Below are positions 9,558 to 19,034 of a stretch of 64,000 nucleotides of DNA, piece by piece. The number at the start of each line of letters is the position of its first letter. Position 1 is the first letter of the stretch. Where the stretch lies: contig JABBOV010000006.1 of NCBI GenBank assembly GCA_012927625.1, positions 124,001-188,000 of the forward strand. The letters run 5' to 3'. The translations under genes were made by a program, and so were the position numbers. The notes beneath the pieces are model-generated. The model had not been told where the DNA came from and searched no databases. It worked only from the letters and a program-made list of their open reading frames with translations. This DNA is from Glaciimonas sp. Its GTDB lineage: Bacteria; Pseudomonadota; Gammaproteobacteria; Burkholderiales; Burkholderiaceae_D.

Positions 9558-11636
9558 TCATTCTGCCAATGCGCCCTTGTCGGCATCTGCATCTGACGCC
9601 ATCTCAGCCGCAGCTTGTTGCTGCGCACTATCGCTCTCGGCAGCCGCTTGCTCGCCGCTGGCAACATCGGTTTCGGCTTCGGTGTCGCTAATTTCATCTT
9701 CCTCTTCGGTTTGCACCAAGGTGTCTGCGCCCGGTACGGCAATCACTTCCAGCAGACGCGCTTCGACCGTCAAGTCGACTTCGTCCCAGCCGATCAGATC
9801 GAGCCGGACTTGCGCGCCACGTGCCACCGGCGGCGTGCCAGAGAGCCGGATCACCAGCGGAATATCGACCAGGCGGAAAATTTCATCTTTCAGCACCACT
9901 GCTTCGACCTGCCGGTTATTTTCCTGCCCCAGCCAGCGTAAGCACCAGTAGCGCTCCATATTCGACTGAAAATCTCCATACGCTGCATAGGCTGTTTCAA
10001 ACGCAGAAACGATCGCAAACAGGCTGGCATCGCGCTGTTTGAAAGGCGCCACCATCGGCGCGGTGACGCCATGCTGTACGCAGGCCAGCAGCTGCCACTG
10101 ATTGACCAGATCGGTATACCGGCGCAACGGCGACGTGCTCCATGCATATTGATCGACGCCCAAACCCTGATGCGGTGCGGCGTGCGTGACCATGCGCACC
10201 TGCATTTTTGCCGCCCAGCCATTGCCCGTACCGCCGCCCTGAGCGCGGTAAATGCCCGGCACGCCATGCTCGTGCATCATCTTGCCCCAACTGCTGTTGG
10301 CGAAAATCATCAGCTCGGCGACGATCTTGTCAAGCGGCGCACCGCGCTTGCGGCGCACCACGCTGACCACATCGTCCTCGACGTAAAAATTGAAATCGAC
10401 CCGATTGTTTTGCTCCGGCCTCAGGCCGAAACTCTCGCGCTTGGCCATGCGGCCCTGTTCCAGTACTTGCGCCCATTGCCACAATACGGCCAACTCTGCC
10501 TTGTGCGGATATTCGCCCTCGCCCGTCGCCAAAGCTTCTTCGGTGACCAAGCTATCGAGGTCGTTCAAGCGCAGATTCGACACCATCGGCACCGCTTCAG
10601 CGCGCGATTCGGTGGAGATTATCGACCAGTCCGCAGTATCAACGGTGGCGTACAAAGACAATGCCGGACGGGTCTGGCCGGCGCCCAGCGTGAAGGCTTG
10701 CACCAATTCGTCCGGCAACATCGTGATTTTGTCGCCCGGCATATACACGGTGGACATGCGCTGACGCGCAATCGCATCGATTGCATCACCCGGGCGAATC
10801 CCCAAACCCGGTGCGGCGATATGGATGCCGATACGCACCAAGCCGTCCGCCAGAATTTGCAGCGAAAAAGCGTCGTCGATTTCGGTAGTGGTAACGTCGT
10901 CGATCGAGAAAGCCTGCACATCTGCCACAGGCAACTCCGGCATGGCAGGCACTACTAATGGCGCAAAACCCGTGCCTTTTGGGAAATTTTCCAGCAAGAA
11001 TTTGCTCATGTGCAATTCTTTGGCGGAGTTGATGCCGCCGCAAGCCAGCATCAGACGCGGCGCGCTGGTGTGCAAATCGTTGCAGGCGGCCTCCAGCGCC
11101 TTGTATTCCAGCGAATTTTTATCCGGCTTAAACAAGAGTTGGCGCACCAGCGCTTGCATCGCCTGCGGCAACTGACCGGCTTTCAATTCCTCGACGTATT
11201 GCGCCTGCAGCAACGACTGCAAACGCTTTTTCTCGATGCCGGCCTGGGCTGCTTGCAGCGACGCTTGCGGCGCAGCCTTGTAACGACCCTTGCCTTTTTT
11301 ATGGAAATAAATCGGCGCTGCGTGCAGTTTCATCAGCAAACCGGCGGCCTCGCTCGGTGTCGGCGCATGGCCGAAGTATTCGCCACCCAGTTCGGCGAAA
11401 CCGAATTCTTCAGTACCGGCGACTTCCCACAGAAAATCCAGATCCAGGTCTTCAGCAGCCAGATGCGCTTCAGTCAGCAATTCGGCGGCAGCAGGCGATT
11501 CGAACTGCAACAGCACATCCTTGACCCGCACCTTGCTGCGTTTGCCGCTGGGCAATTCGACTTGATACGATTCGCCGCTGTGAGAAAGTACGTGACCGGA
11601 CTTGAAATCGCCGGATTCTTCGAAAAATAGATTCAT
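9558..11636 (-). CDS. RNB-domain (RNase II/R family) exoribonuclease
   Basis: 692 residues. The catalytic RNB domain occupies roughly residues 230-560, with the metal-binding motif SIDDVTTTEIDDAFSL, HIAAPGLGIRPGDAIDAIAR, and STVYMPGDKITMLPDELV. The C-terminal region looks like an S1-type fold, ending in a long acidic Ala/Glu/Asp-rich tail (about 45 residues, low complexity). The N-terminus shows a beta-rich segment but no clear paired cold-shock domains, so it is closer to the short RNase II-like group of betaproteobacteria than to full RNase R. It would degrade RNA 3' to 5'. It is alone in its transcription unit, with repeat R2 upstream of its start. Confidence 0.88.
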   Translation of the reverse strand: MNLFFEESGDFKSGHVLSHSGESYQVELPSGKRSKVRVKDVLLQFESPAAAELLTEAHLAAEDLDLDFLWEVAGTEEFGFAELGGEYFGHAPTPSEAAGLLMKLHAAPIYFHKKGKGRYKAAPQASLQAAQAGIEKKRLQSLLQAQYVEELKAGQLPQAMQALVRQLLFKPDKNSLEYKALEAACNDLHTSAPRLMLACGGINSAKELHMSKFLLENFPKGTGFAPLVVPAMPELPVADVQAFSIDDVTTTEIDDAFSLQILADGLVRIGIHIAAPGLGIRPGDAIDAIARQRMSTVYMPGDKITMLPDELVQAFTLGAGQTRPALSLYATVDTADWSIISTESRAEAVPMVSNLRLNDLDSLVTEEALATGEGEYPHKAELAVLWQWAQVLEQGRMAKRESFGLRPEQNNRVDFNFYVEDDVVSVVRRKRGAPLDKIVAELMIFANSSWGKMMHEHGVPGIYRAQGGGTGNGWAAKMQVRMVTHAAPHQGLGVDQYAWSTSPLRRYTDLVNQWQLLACVQHGVTAPMVAPFKQRDASLFAIVSAFETAYAAYGDFQSNMERYWCLRWLGQENNRQVEAVVLKDEIFRLVDIPLVIRLSGTPPVARGAQVRLDLIGWDEVDLTVEARLLEVIAVPGADTLVQTEEEDEISDTEAETDVASGEQAAAESDSAQQQAAAEMASDADADKGALAE

Positions 11637-11711
11637 GAATCACTTTATGGATAAATGCTGATTAAACGCCGTATCCGACCGGCACCATTGGCGACAGTTT
11701 ATCTTAAGTAG

Positions 11712-11797
11712 ATACTGCATATTGTATTTTTTAGATACGCATTAAATATATGCGTAAAAACATTGCTTTAACTGCATACTCCATGTAATTAAATATT
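11712..11797 (+). repeat. Intergenic repeat R2 (AT-rich family, 7 copies)
   Basis: Copy with the cleanest central stem, ACGCAT / ATGCGT around a short AT loop, preceded by ATACTGCATATTGTATTTTT and followed by GCATACTCCATG. It fills the gap between the RNB gene start (11636) and the ubiC stop (11798), both minus strand. Its 3' tail touches the ubiC stop codon. Confidence 0.8.
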
Positions 11798-12352
11798 TCA
11801 AAGAGTCGCAATAGCAGGCAGAAAAAGTTCCGTCACCAGCAGTACGCCGCCGTGGCGCCGAAACAGGCAACGACGCGCAAACAACGGCGCATCAAGTGCT
11901 TGCAAAATCGCCACTGCCGCACAGGCACGGCGTGCCAGCGGATGACTGGGATGCAGACGGGCATATTCCAGCGTGCCGCGTAAAACCCCAGGATCGCCAA
12001 ACAATGTGGTGCCCAAAGAACGCTCGCCCAGACTGCGAAACAGCGGCCACTGCGTCGCGGTTGCCTCCAACGGCACGATGGTATGGGCAAACACCATCGG
12101 CTGGCCATCGCATTGCAGCAATACCTCGCGCTCGAGCACCTGGCGCGGATAGGGCAAACCGATCGGCGCGTATTCGTCAGCCAGGCAGACCGCGCGCCGC
12201 TGCACCAAACGCTGCACCCGGAACTGCGCGCAGCGCCCGGTCAATTTGGCAGTCAACGAAGCCCGACCGGTCAGCCAGGCACGCATCGTTGGCGACGGAT
12301 TGACTCCATTCACATGCGCGACCCAGTTGGCTACAGCGCAACGCCCCGGCAT
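11798..12352 (-). CDS. ubiC: Chorismate-pyruvate lyase
   Basis: Produces 4-hydroxybenzoate and pyruvate from chorismate, the entry step of ubiquinone synthesis. The start at 12352 (184 residues) overlaps the esterase stop as TGATG, which decides it over the longer open frame. Family marks are the WLTGRASLTAKL segment near the N-terminus, REVLLQCDGQPMVFAHTIVP in the middle (given as EREVLL and FAHTIVP), SLGTTLFGDP, and the closing ARRCLFRRHGGVLLVTELFL (positions about 155-178). It is the last gene of mpl - esterase - ubiC. Sequence conservation is moderate, as is usual for UbiC. Confidence 0.85.
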   Translation of the reverse strand: MPGRCAVANWVAHVNGVNPSPTMRAWLTGRASLTAKLTGRCAQFRVQRLVQRRAVCLADEYAPIGLPYPRQVLEREVLLQCDGQPMVFAHTIVPLEATATQWPLFRSLGERSLGTTLFGDPGVLRGTLEYARLHPSHPLARRACAAVAILQALDAPLFARRCLFRRHGGVLLVTELFLPAIATL

Positions 12353-12930
12353 CAGCGCGCAACCGCTACACCGCAAAACGCCAGCACCTCGTCGGCATAG
12401 CGGACGAAATCCGACAAGCCGTGATCGCTGCCGTTGATGATGCGATGCCGGGCGCCGGGATAATGCGCCACCATTTCCTGCCAATCCAGCACTTCGTCGC
12501 CGCGGGCGGCGATCAAAAAGTAACGCTCGGGCCGGCTGATCGACGCTATCTGCAGCGCTTCCAGCTCTGCAATATAACTGCGCTTGAATTCGAACCGTGC
12601 GTCGGTATGGAAGGCTGTCGTCACGCCGACATACGATTCCAGATCACGCGGCGGCTTGACTGCAGGGTTCAGCAACGCGGCCCGACAGCCCAGTTGTTCG
12701 GCCAGCCAGGTTGCGTAATAGCCCCCCAGCGAAGAACCGATGATGCTCAGTTCACTCGGCGGGCAGGATCGTGCCAACTCCAGCGCCTGGGCTACCGCCG
12801 CGCTCGGGGACGCCGGTAATTGCGGGCAAAGATAAGCATCTGCCTGACCCAATGCGCGCATCCGCTCGGCCAGTAGTTGGGCCTTGAATGACAGCGGCGA
12901 AGAACGAAATCCGTGCAAATACAGGATCAT
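12352..12930 (-). CDS. YqiA/YcfP-like alpha/beta-hydrolase esterase
   Basis: 192 residues, small alpha/beta hydrolase. The N-terminus MILYLHGFRSSP gives the oxyanion region, and the nucleophile is S67 in GSSLGG. The likely acid and base are Asp in ARGDEVLDW and His in GSDHGLSDF near the C-terminus. YqiA-type proteins are acyl esterases of unclear physiological substrate. The ATG at 12930 overlaps the mpl stop as ATGA and its stop overlaps ubiC, so all three are probably translationally coupled. The molecular function is supported by motif; the substrate is unknown. Confidence 0.85.
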   Translation of the reverse strand: MILYLHGFRSSPLSFKAQLLAERMRALGQADAYLCPQLPASPSAAVAQALELARSCPPSELSIIGSSLGGYYATWLAEQLGCRAALLNPAVKPPRDLESYVGVTTAFHTDARFEFKRSYIAELEALQIASISRPERYFLIAARGDEVLDWQEMVAHYPGARHRIINGSDHGLSDFVRYADEVLAFCGVAVAR

Positions 12931-14324
12931 GATGCCGCTCCATCCACCGTCAGATCCACGTTTATTAAGGCATCCAGAATCTTCTGATGTACGCCGCCGA
13001 AACTTCCGTTGCTCATCACCAGAACATGGTCGCCTTCATGCGCGGCGGCCGCGATGGCCGATACCAATGCCTCCAACGAGGTGAAAGTGCGCGCCTTTGC
13101 GCCCAGCGGCGCAAGTACCGCGGCCAGATCCCAGCCCAACACATTCCCCGCACCGAAGCCGAAGACCAGGTCGGCCTCGGCCAAGCTGCCGGCCAGAGCC
13201 TGCTTCATGGTGCCGAGCTTCATGGTGTTGGAACGCGGCTCCAGCACCGCCAGGATGCGCGCAGCGCCGACTCTCTTGCGCAAGCCGGCCAGCGTGGTAG
13301 CAATCGCGGTCGGGTGATGGGCAAAATCATCGATTACCGTGACGCCGCCGACGCTGCCGAGTACTTCCATGCGGCGCTTGACGTTTTCGAATTGACTTAG
13401 CGCCTCAATCGCTTGCGCCGGCGGCACGCCAACATGGCGTGCCGCAGCAATCGCAGCCAGCGCGTTGAGCCGGTTATGTTCGCCACTCAGGGACCAGCTC
13501 ACAGTGCCTTGGGAGTGGCCATTGAAAATCACGTCGAAACTATCGTCTTCATGCTCGCGCAAGGCCCAGCCGATGCCGACTTCGACCCCGAAGAATTCGG
13601 TTTCGCTCCAGCAGCCGCGCGCCAGCACGCGCTGCATTGAAGCTTCGCGTGCATTGATGATCAACCGTCCAATGCCAGGTATGGTGCGCACCAGATGGTG
13701 GAACTGGGTTTCAATGGCGGCCAGATCCGGGAAAATATCGGCGTGGTCGTATTCGAGATTGTTCAGAATTGCAGTCTTGGCGCGGTAATGCACAAACTTG
13801 CTGCGCTTATCAAAGAATGCGGTGTCGTACTCATCGGCTTCTATCACGAAAAAATCGGAGCTCTCGCCGCGCTCCGACAGCCGTGCGGAAATGCCGAAAT
13901 TCAGCGGCACGCCGCCGATCAGGAAACCCGGCGCATAGCCGGCTTCCTGCAAAATCCACGCCAGCATCGCAGCCGTCGTGGTCTTGCCATGCGTGCCAGC
14001 CACTGCCAGCACCCATTTTCCGCACAGAATATGCTCACCGATCCATTGCGGGCCCGAAGTATACGGCAGGCCGCGATTAAGGATTTCTTCCATCAACGGG
14101 TTGCCACGCGAGACTACATTGCCGATGACGAATAAATCCGGCTGCAAATTTATCTGCTCGGGGCCGAAACCTTGAATCAAGGCAATTCCCTGCGCTTCGA
14201 GCTGGCTGCTCATGGGTGGATAAACATGCGCGTCGCAGCCGGTAACAGTGTGCCCAGCCTCTTTCGCCAGCACCGCAAGGCCGCCCATGAAAGTGCCGCA
14301 AATGCCCAAAATATGGATATGCAT
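12927..14324 (-). CDS. mpl: UDP-MurNAc:L-Ala-gamma-D-Glu-meso-DAP ligase
   Basis: Murein-recycling ligase that rejoins the recovered tripeptide to UDP-MurNAc. 465 residues with the Mur ligase layout: N-terminal MHIHILGICGTFMGGLAVLA for UDP-sugar binding, the ATP loop [12 protein letters not shown] near residue 110, EADEYDTAFFDKRSKF, and the C-terminal ADLVFGFGAGNVLGWDL region. HILGICGTFMGG and the HYRAKTAILNNLEYDHADIF-type motif separate it from MurC (which is present separately at 36481). AmpD at 24261 acts earlier in the same recycling route. It opens the mpl - esterase - ubiC run, divergent from the gene at 14406. Confidence 0.95.
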   Translation of the reverse strand: MHIHILGICGTFMGGLAVLAKEAGHTVTGCDAHVYPPMSSQLEAQGIALIQGFGPEQINLQPDLFVIGNVVSRGNPLMEEILNRGLPYTSGPQWIGEHILCGKWVLAVAGTHGKTTTAAMLAWILQEAGYAPGFLIGGVPLNFGISARLSERGESSDFFVIEADEYDTAFFDKRSKFVHYRAKTAILNNLEYDHADIFPDLAAIETQFHHLVRTIPGIGRLIINAREASMQRVLARGCWSETEFFGVEVGIGWALREHEDDSFDVIFNGHSQGTVSWSLSGEHNRLNALAAIAAARHVGVPPAQAIEALSQFENVKRRMEVLGSVGGVTVIDDFAHHPTAIATTLAGLRKRVGAARILAVLEPRSNTMKLGTMKQALAGSLAEADLVFGFGAGNVLGWDLAAVLAPLGAKARTFTSLEALVSAIAAAAHEGDHVLVMSNGSFGGVHQKILDALINVDLTVDGAAS

Positions 14325-14405
14325 GATGCCCGCTTCAAAATGAAATACCGCGATTTTACCTGAGCCCAGGGGCCAGACCCACAGCCGTCCACTGCCATCA
14401 GTAGT

Positions 14406-15035
14406 ATGATGCGCGCCATGGATATCAACTACCCGACAGACGCCGAACTGCTACGCGGCGAAATCGCCGCTGCCGCAGCGCGCATGATTGTGCAGGACGG
14501 CGCCGACTATGCCAGCGCCAAGCGCCGCGCCGCCAGACAAATTCTAGGCGAGACCAAGGTGCATGGCGATATCCTGCCTGATAATGGGCAAATAGAAAAT
14601 GAAGTTCGGATTTACCATACCTTGTTCTCGGGCCAAGCCCAGCCGACGCGGCTGTTGCACCTGCGCACCCTGGCGCTACGTCTGATGCAAGACTTGGCGC
14701 AATTCAATCCATACCTGAGCGGCGCGGTTTTAAACGGCACTGCCGGCGAGCATTCCGAACTGCATTTACAACTATTTACCGACAACCCGAAGGATGTGGC
14801 GGTATTTCTATTGAACAAGAATGTCAGCTTCGATGTTTCCGAAGCGCCCCGCACCAAGCATCGCGGTAGCCGCGATCCGGTTGAAACCCTGAGCTTCCTC
14901 TGGCGCCACGAAGGCGTGCATCTGGCTATACATGGGCCGGATGACTTACGCAGCAGCAATAAATCCAAGAGCGAGCGCGCCAACCTCGCGGCACTCAAGG
15001 CACTGATCGCAGAAAGCACCAGCAATGAAACGTAA
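14406..15035 (+). CDS. Conserved protein of unknown function
   Basis: 209 residues, predicted soluble, no signal peptide or membrane segment. I do not recognise a named domain. The protein looks like a family seen in Burkholderiales next to mpl: an Ala/Arg-rich N-terminus (AAAAARMIVQDGADYASAKRR), a central helical block with LFSGQAQPTRLLHLRTLALR, and the stretch GAVLNGTAGEHSELHLQLFT, which loosely recalls a nucleotidyltransferase-like core but lacks a convincing catalytic set. The start may be 14406 or the ATG at 14418 (MDINYPTD); neither has a strong ribosome-binding site. It overlaps the next gene by 11 bp, so the two are probably cotranscribed. Confidence 0.7.
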   Translation: MMRAMDINYPTDAELLRGEIAAAAARMIVQDGADYASAKRRAARQILGETKVHGDILPDNGQIENEVRIYHTLFSGQAQPTRLLHLRTLALRLMQDLAQFNPYLSGAVLNGTAGEHSELHLQLFTDNPKDVAVFLLNKNVSFDVSEAPRTKHRGSRDPVETLSFLWRHEGVHLAIHGPDDLRSSNKSKSERANLAALKALIAESTSNET

Positions 15036-15546
15036 CATCTGGCTTTTTATCTTCATAGGTGTGCTATCTGCCGCCATCGGCGCGTACTTCAGCACACGAC
15101 GACTGGCACCGGAGGCAGCCCGGGGCTCGGCAGTAGAAGGCTTGCTGGCCCAAACATTGCCGGATGCCCACGGCCAACCGACAAATCTGTCCGTATGGAG
15201 GGGCCGGCCGATGGTTATCAACTTCTGGGCCACCTGGTGCGCTCCGTGTGTGGAAGAAATGCCGGAACTGTCGGCGCTACAGGCGGAAATTTCTCCGCGC
15301 GGAATTCAAATACTCGGAATCGGCATCGATTCGGCCGCTAACATTGCTGTATTTGCTAGCAAATACCAGATCACTTATCCGTTGTTTGCCGCCGGAGCGA
15401 GTGCCACTGCGCTGGCTCGTGCCTTCGGCAATCAGGCCGGCGGCTTGCCGTTTACAGTCCTGATCGGGCGTGACGGAGTAGTAAAAAAAACCTATTTGGG
15501 ACGACTGAAAATGGATGTATTACGCTCCGATTTATCTCTGCTGTAA
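15025..15546 (+). CDS. TlpA/ResA-like membrane-anchored thioredoxin
   Basis: 173 residues. An uncleaved or lipid-free N-terminal anchor (about residues 5-22) places the thioredoxin fold in the periplasm. The redox motif is C72-A-P-C75 in FWATWCAPCVEEMP, typical of TlpA/ResA reductants that keep apocytochrome or other periplasmic cysteines reduced. The cis-Pro loop is GGLPFTVLI. The start codon overlaps the upstream unknown gene. Which substrate it reduces is not evident; a CcsA-like protein is encoded at 28297 but not adjacent. Confidence 0.9.
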   Translation: MKRNIWLFIFIGVLSAAIGAYFSTRRLAPEAARGSAVEGLLAQTLPDAHGQPTNLSVWRGRPMVINFWATWCAPCVEEMPELSALQAEISPRGIQILGIGIDSAANIAVFASKYQITYPLFAAGASATALARAFGNQAGGLPFTVLIGRDGVVKKTYLGRLKMDVLRSDLSLL

Positions 15547-15641
15547 TTTTCACAACACGTTTTTTTCTTGCCAATCGACGCCATTTAGCGGCAAAATGCG
15601 GCCATCCGCGCTAAACAAGCTTTTAAGTCAAACTTACCTTC

Positions 15642-16079
15642 ATGGCAAAAAATATCCTTTTGATCAACGGCCCCAACCTTAATCTTCTCGGCACACGGGA
15701 ACCCGAGGTCTATGGAGCGACGACGCTAAAGGATGTGGAGCAGGCTGCCGTAGCGCAAGCTGCGACGGCCGGTGCCGGTATGACATGCTTCCAGAGTAAC
15801 CATGAAGGGGCGTTAATCGACCGAATTCACGCCGCCAAAGCAGAAGGGATTGATGCCATCGTCATCAATCCCGGCGGGTTGACCCATACCAGCGTGGCTT
15901 TGCGCGATGCACTGGCGGGGGTGGCAATTCCGTTTATCGAAATACACATATCGAATGTTCATCAGCGCGAAACGTTCCGCCACACGTCTTTTTTGTCCGC
16001 CATTGCCGTAGGCGTTATCTGCGGCTTGGGCGTGACGGGCTATCAGGCAGCCATTGAATTCGCACTGCGAAAACTTTAG
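15642..16079 (+). CDS. aroQ: Type II 3-dehydroquinate dehydratase
   Basis: Converts 3-dehydroquinate to 3-dehydroshikimate, the step before AroE (7751). 145 residues, the normal length of the dodecameric type II enzyme. N-terminal [18 protein letters not shown] carries the catalytic Arg (R19) and Tyr (Y24), [10 protein letters not shown] and [16 protein letters not shown] build the active site, and [19 protein letters not shown] carries the catalytic His and Arg. It precedes accB by 79 bp, an arrangement common in proteobacteria (aroQ-accB-accC). Confidence 0.97.
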   Translation: MAKNILLINGPNLNLLGTREPEVYGATTLKDVEQAAVAQAATAGAGMTCFQSNHEGALIDRIHAAKAEGIDAIVINPGGLTHTSVALRDALAGVAIPFIEIHISNVHQRETFRHTSFLSAIAVGVICGLGVTGYQAAIEFALRKL

Positions 16080-16107
16080 TTTCTCGTATTTTCTTTTAAA
16101 TTCTGCT

Positions 16108-16132
16108 AAATAGCTTACAATTTTAGCTATTT
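16108..16132. promoter_or_regulatory. Inverted repeat ahead of accB
   Basis: Perfect 8-base arms AAATAGCT (16108-16115) and AGCTATTT (16125-16132) flank TACAATTTT. The TACAAT inside the loop could be a -10 element, which would make the repeat an operator over the accBC promoter; no strong -35 is seen. A weak aroQ terminator is the alternative. It lies 27 bp before the accB start. Confidence 0.35.
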
Positions 16133-16158
16133 CGTCAAAAACTACCGAGGGATTTCAC

Positions 16159-16614
16159 ATGGATTTACGAAAACTCAAAACACTGATCGATCTGGTTTCC
16201 GAATCTGATATCGCCGAACTAGAAGTGACCGAAGGTGACGGCAAAGTCCGTATTGTTAAATCCACCGCCTACCCGCAAAATCAGCAAGTCATGATGATGC
16301 CGCAACAAATGATGCAGCCGCAACACCCTGCAGCCGCAGCAGCGCCGGTAGTGCCAGTAGCAACTCCGGCCGTGCCGGAAGGCTTCCTGGTCAAGTCACC
16401 CATGGTTGGTACTTTTTACCGCTCATCAGCGCCCGGATCAGCACCATTCGTCATTCTCGGCTCCACCGTCAAGGAGGGTGAGACGCTGTGCCTGATCGAA
16501 GCCATGAAGCTCTTGAATGAAATTGAAGCGGAAGCTTCCGGCGTCATCACACAGATACTGGTCGAAAACGGCCAGCCGATCGAATACGGTCAGCCGTTGT
16601 TCGTGATCGGTTAA
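16159..16614 (+). CDS. accB: Biotin carboxyl carrier protein of acetyl-CoA carboxylase
   Basis: 151 residues. The C-terminal biotinyl domain carries the biotin attachment lysine K117 in [12 protein letters not shown], with the family turn [15 protein letters not shown] before it. The N-terminal region [20 protein letters not shown] is the standard BCCP start, followed by a flexible linker rich in Met, Gln, Pro and Ala. CGAGGG precedes the ATG. With AccC it performs the first half-reaction of malonyl-CoA synthesis; accA and accD are not in the window. accC follows after 94 bp. Confidence 0.97.
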   Translation: MDLRKLKTLIDLVSESDIAELEVTEGDGKVRIVKSTAYPQNQQVMMMPQQMMQPQHPAAAAAPVVPVATPAVPEGFLVKSPMVGTFYRSSAPGSAPFVILGSTVKEGETLCLIEAMKLLNEIEAEASGVITQILVENGQPIEYGQPLFVIG

Positions 16615-16708
16615 ACGCGCCGTCTGCGGCACCTGTCCCGGCAGGCGTTGCGAGTTTATTCTTCACCCCTGGCGTTTAACCTTCAAGGCCTCTCGAGTTC
16701 ACATCCCT

Positions 16709-18091
16709 ATGTTCGAAAAAATCCTCATCGCCAATCGTGGTGAAATTGCGCTACGCATCCAGCGCGCTTGCCGCGAAATGGGCATCAAGACGGTGGTCGT
16801 GCATTCCGAAGCCGACCGCGAAGCAAAATACGTCAAACTGGCCGATGAATCGGTTTGTATCGGCCCGGCCCAATCCGCTTCAAGTTATCTGAGCATGCCG
16901 GCCATCATCAGCGCCGCCGAAGTCACCGATGCCCAGGCAATCCATCCCGGCTATGGCTTCCTGTCCGAAAACGCCGACTTTGCCGAACGGGTGGAACAGT
17001 CCGGTTTCGTCTTCATCGGCCCGCGTCCGGACTCGATTCGCCTGATGGGCGACAAGGTCTCGGCCAAGCAAACCATGATCAAGGCCGGCGTACCCTGCGT
17101 ACCCGGCTCGGAAGGCGCGCTGCCGGACGACCCCAAAATTATCATCCAGACCGCGCGCCAGGTCGGCTACCCGGTCATTATCAAGGCTGCCGGCGGCGGT
17201 GGCGGGCGCGGCATGCGCGTAGTGCATACCGAAGCAGCGTTGTTGAATGCGGTCGCAATGACCAAAACCGAAGCAGGCGCTGCCTTCGGCAATTCAGAAG
17301 TCTATATGGAGAAATTTCTGGAAAATCCGCGTCATGTGGAAATTCAGATACTGGCGGACGAATTCAAGAATGCGATCTGGCTCGGCGAGCGCGATTGCTC
17401 GATGCAGCGCCGACACCAGAAAGTGATCGAAGAGGCGCCGGCAATAGGCATCCCACGCAAAATTATCGAAAAAGTCGGCGAACGCTGCGCCGAAGCCTGC
17501 CGCAAGATCGGCTACCGCGGGGCCGGCACTTTTGAATTCCTGTATGAAGAAGGTGAATTTTATTTCATCGAGATGAATACCCGGGTCCAGGTTGAGCATC
17601 CGGTGACCGAAATGATCACTGGCATCGACATCGTGCAAGAACAGATCCGCATCGCTGCCGGCGAAAAACTGCGCTACCGCCAGCGCGAAGTCAAGCTCAC
17701 CGGTCATGCGATCGAGTGCCGCATCAATGCTGAAGACCCATTCAAGTTTACGCCATCGCCCGGCAGGATCACGTCATGGCACGTTCCGGGCGGCCCTGGA
17801 ATCCGGGTCGACTCGCACGCCTACGACGGCTATTACGTGCCGCCTTACTACGATTCAATGATCGGCAAGGTAATTGCCTACGGCGCCACGCGCGAACAGG
17901 CGATCAGGCGAATGCAGATTGCGCTGTCGGAAATGGTGGTGGAAGGCATCCAGACCAATATTGCGCTGCACCGGGAACTGATGGTCGATGCGCGCTTCAT
18001 AGAAGGTGGTACCAGCATCCATTACCTGGAGCATAAACTGGCGGAAAAGCCGGATTTGCCGAAAGTACCGCAAAAACCCACCAAGCAATAA
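16709..18091 (+). CDS. accC: Biotin carboxylase subunit of acetyl-CoA carboxylase
   Basis: 460 residues. ATP-grasp enzyme that carboxylates biotin on AccB. N-terminal [20 protein letters not shown], central glycine-rich ATP lid [46 protein letters not shown], and the catalytic stretch [18 protein letters not shown] (about residues 283-300) are all intact. The C-terminus is about ten residues longer than in E. coli and is Lys/Pro-rich. It lies downstream of accB and 8 bp upstream of prmA. Confidence 0.97.
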   Translation: MFEKILIANRGEIALRIQRACREMGIKTVVVHSEADREAKYVKLADESVCIGPAQSASSYLSMPAIISAAEVTDAQAIHPGYGFLSENADFAERVEQSGFVFIGPRPDSIRLMGDKVSAKQTMIKAGVPCVPGSEGALPDDPKIIIQTARQVGYPVIIKAAGGGGGRGMRVVHTEAALLNAVAMTKTEAGAAFGNSEVYMEKFLENPRHVEIQILADEFKNAIWLGERDCSMQRRHQKVIEEAPAIGIPRKIIEKVGERCAEACRKIGYRGAGTFEFLYEEGEFYFIEMNTRVQVEHPVTEMITGIDIVQEQIRIAAGEKLRYRQREVKLTGHAIECRINAEDPFKFTPSPGRITSWHVPGGPGIRVDSHAYDGYYVPPYYDSMIGKVIAYGATREQAIRRMQIALSEMVVEGIQTNIALHRELMVDARFIEGGTSIHYLEHKLAEKPDLPKVPQKPTKQ

Positions 18092-18099
18092 GGCTGCCC

Positions 18100-19032
18100 A
18101 TGAGCTGGACTGAAATCGTCATCGAAGTCGCGCGCACGCACGCAGAAGCGCTATCGGATGCATTGATGGAAGCCGGTGCGCTGTCGGTCGCAGTCGAAGA
18201 TGCAGACCTCGGCACAGCGGCTGAAATACCGCTGTTCGGTGAGCCCGGCATGGAGCCGGATCAGGCCGCTTGGGAACGTAGCCGCGTGATCGCCCTCACG
18301 GAAGCCGACGCCGATTCTGCCGCCATCATGGCGCAGGCCAGCGCCGCCATCCAGCTTGCCCGCATTCCGGCCTACACGCTACGACCGGTGGCGGATCAGG
18401 ACTGGGTGCGTTTGACCCAATCCCAGTTCGAACCAATCCATATCGGCAAGAACATTTGGGTCGTACCCAGTTGGCATACCGCGCCTGACCCGAGCGGCTT
18501 GATATTGGAACTCGACCCCGGCCTGGCTTTCGGTACTGGCAGCCACCCAACCACCCGGCTCTGCATGGAATGGCTGGAAGCACATGCGCAACAAGTGTCG
18601 CAAGGGTTATCGGTGCTCGACTATGGTTGCGGCTCCGGCATTCTTGCCATGGTCGCTCATAAACTAGGCGCAGCCAGCGTCATCGGAGTCGATATCGACC
18701 CGCAGGCAATCGAGTCCGCGTCGGCCAATAGCGCCCGCAATAATTGCACGATCGATTACCACCTGCCAGATGCTTTCGGCAGGCTGGCGCATGGGCAAAC
18801 GTTCGACATCGTGGTGGCCAATATCCTGTCCGGCCCGCTAGCGTTGATGGCGCCTATGCTGGCCGCGCGGGTCGCCGCCGGCGGCGCGCTGGTGCTCTCT
18901 GGCATATTGGCGCAGCAAGCGAATCAAGTCGCCGTTGCCTACGCCCCTTGGGTCAGTTTGACGGTATGGGCTGAACAGGACGGCTGGGTGGCGCTTTCCG
19001 GCCGGCGCGCGGCATCGCTAGTGCCTGCATAG
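18100..19032 (+). CDS. prmA: Ribosomal protein L11 methyltransferase
   Basis: 310 residues. The N-terminal substrate-recognition domain (about 1-130) is followed by a SAM-dependent methyltransferase domain with [20 protein letters not shown], motif [27 protein letters not shown] and the NILSGPL motif ([12 protein letters not shown]). It is expected to trimethylate L11. AAGG precedes the ATG. The order accC-prmA-DUF3426 gene is common in betaproteobacteria, and the spacing (8 bp and 2 bp) suggests one transcript. Confidence 0.95.
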   Translation: MSWTEIVIEVARTHAEALSDALMEAGALSVAVEDADLGTAAEIPLFGEPGMEPDQAAWERSRVIALTEADADSAAIMAQASAAIQLARIPAYTLRPVADQDWVRLTQSQFEPIHIGKNIWVVPSWHTAPDPSGLILELDPGLAFGTGSHPTTRLCMEWLEAHAQQVSQGLSVLDYGCGSGILAMVAHKLGAASVIGVDIDPQAIESASANSARNNCTIDYHLPDAFGRLAHGQTFDIVVANILSGPLALMAPMLAARVAAGGALVLSGILAQQANQVAVAYAPWVSLTVWAEQDGWVALSGRRAASLVPA

Positions 19033-19034
19033 CA

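Noticed and set aside
11010-11630. 206-codon plus-strand frame opposite the RNB gene
   Set aside because: Antisense shadow; Gln/Arg/Phe-rich composition typical of reversed GC-biased codons.
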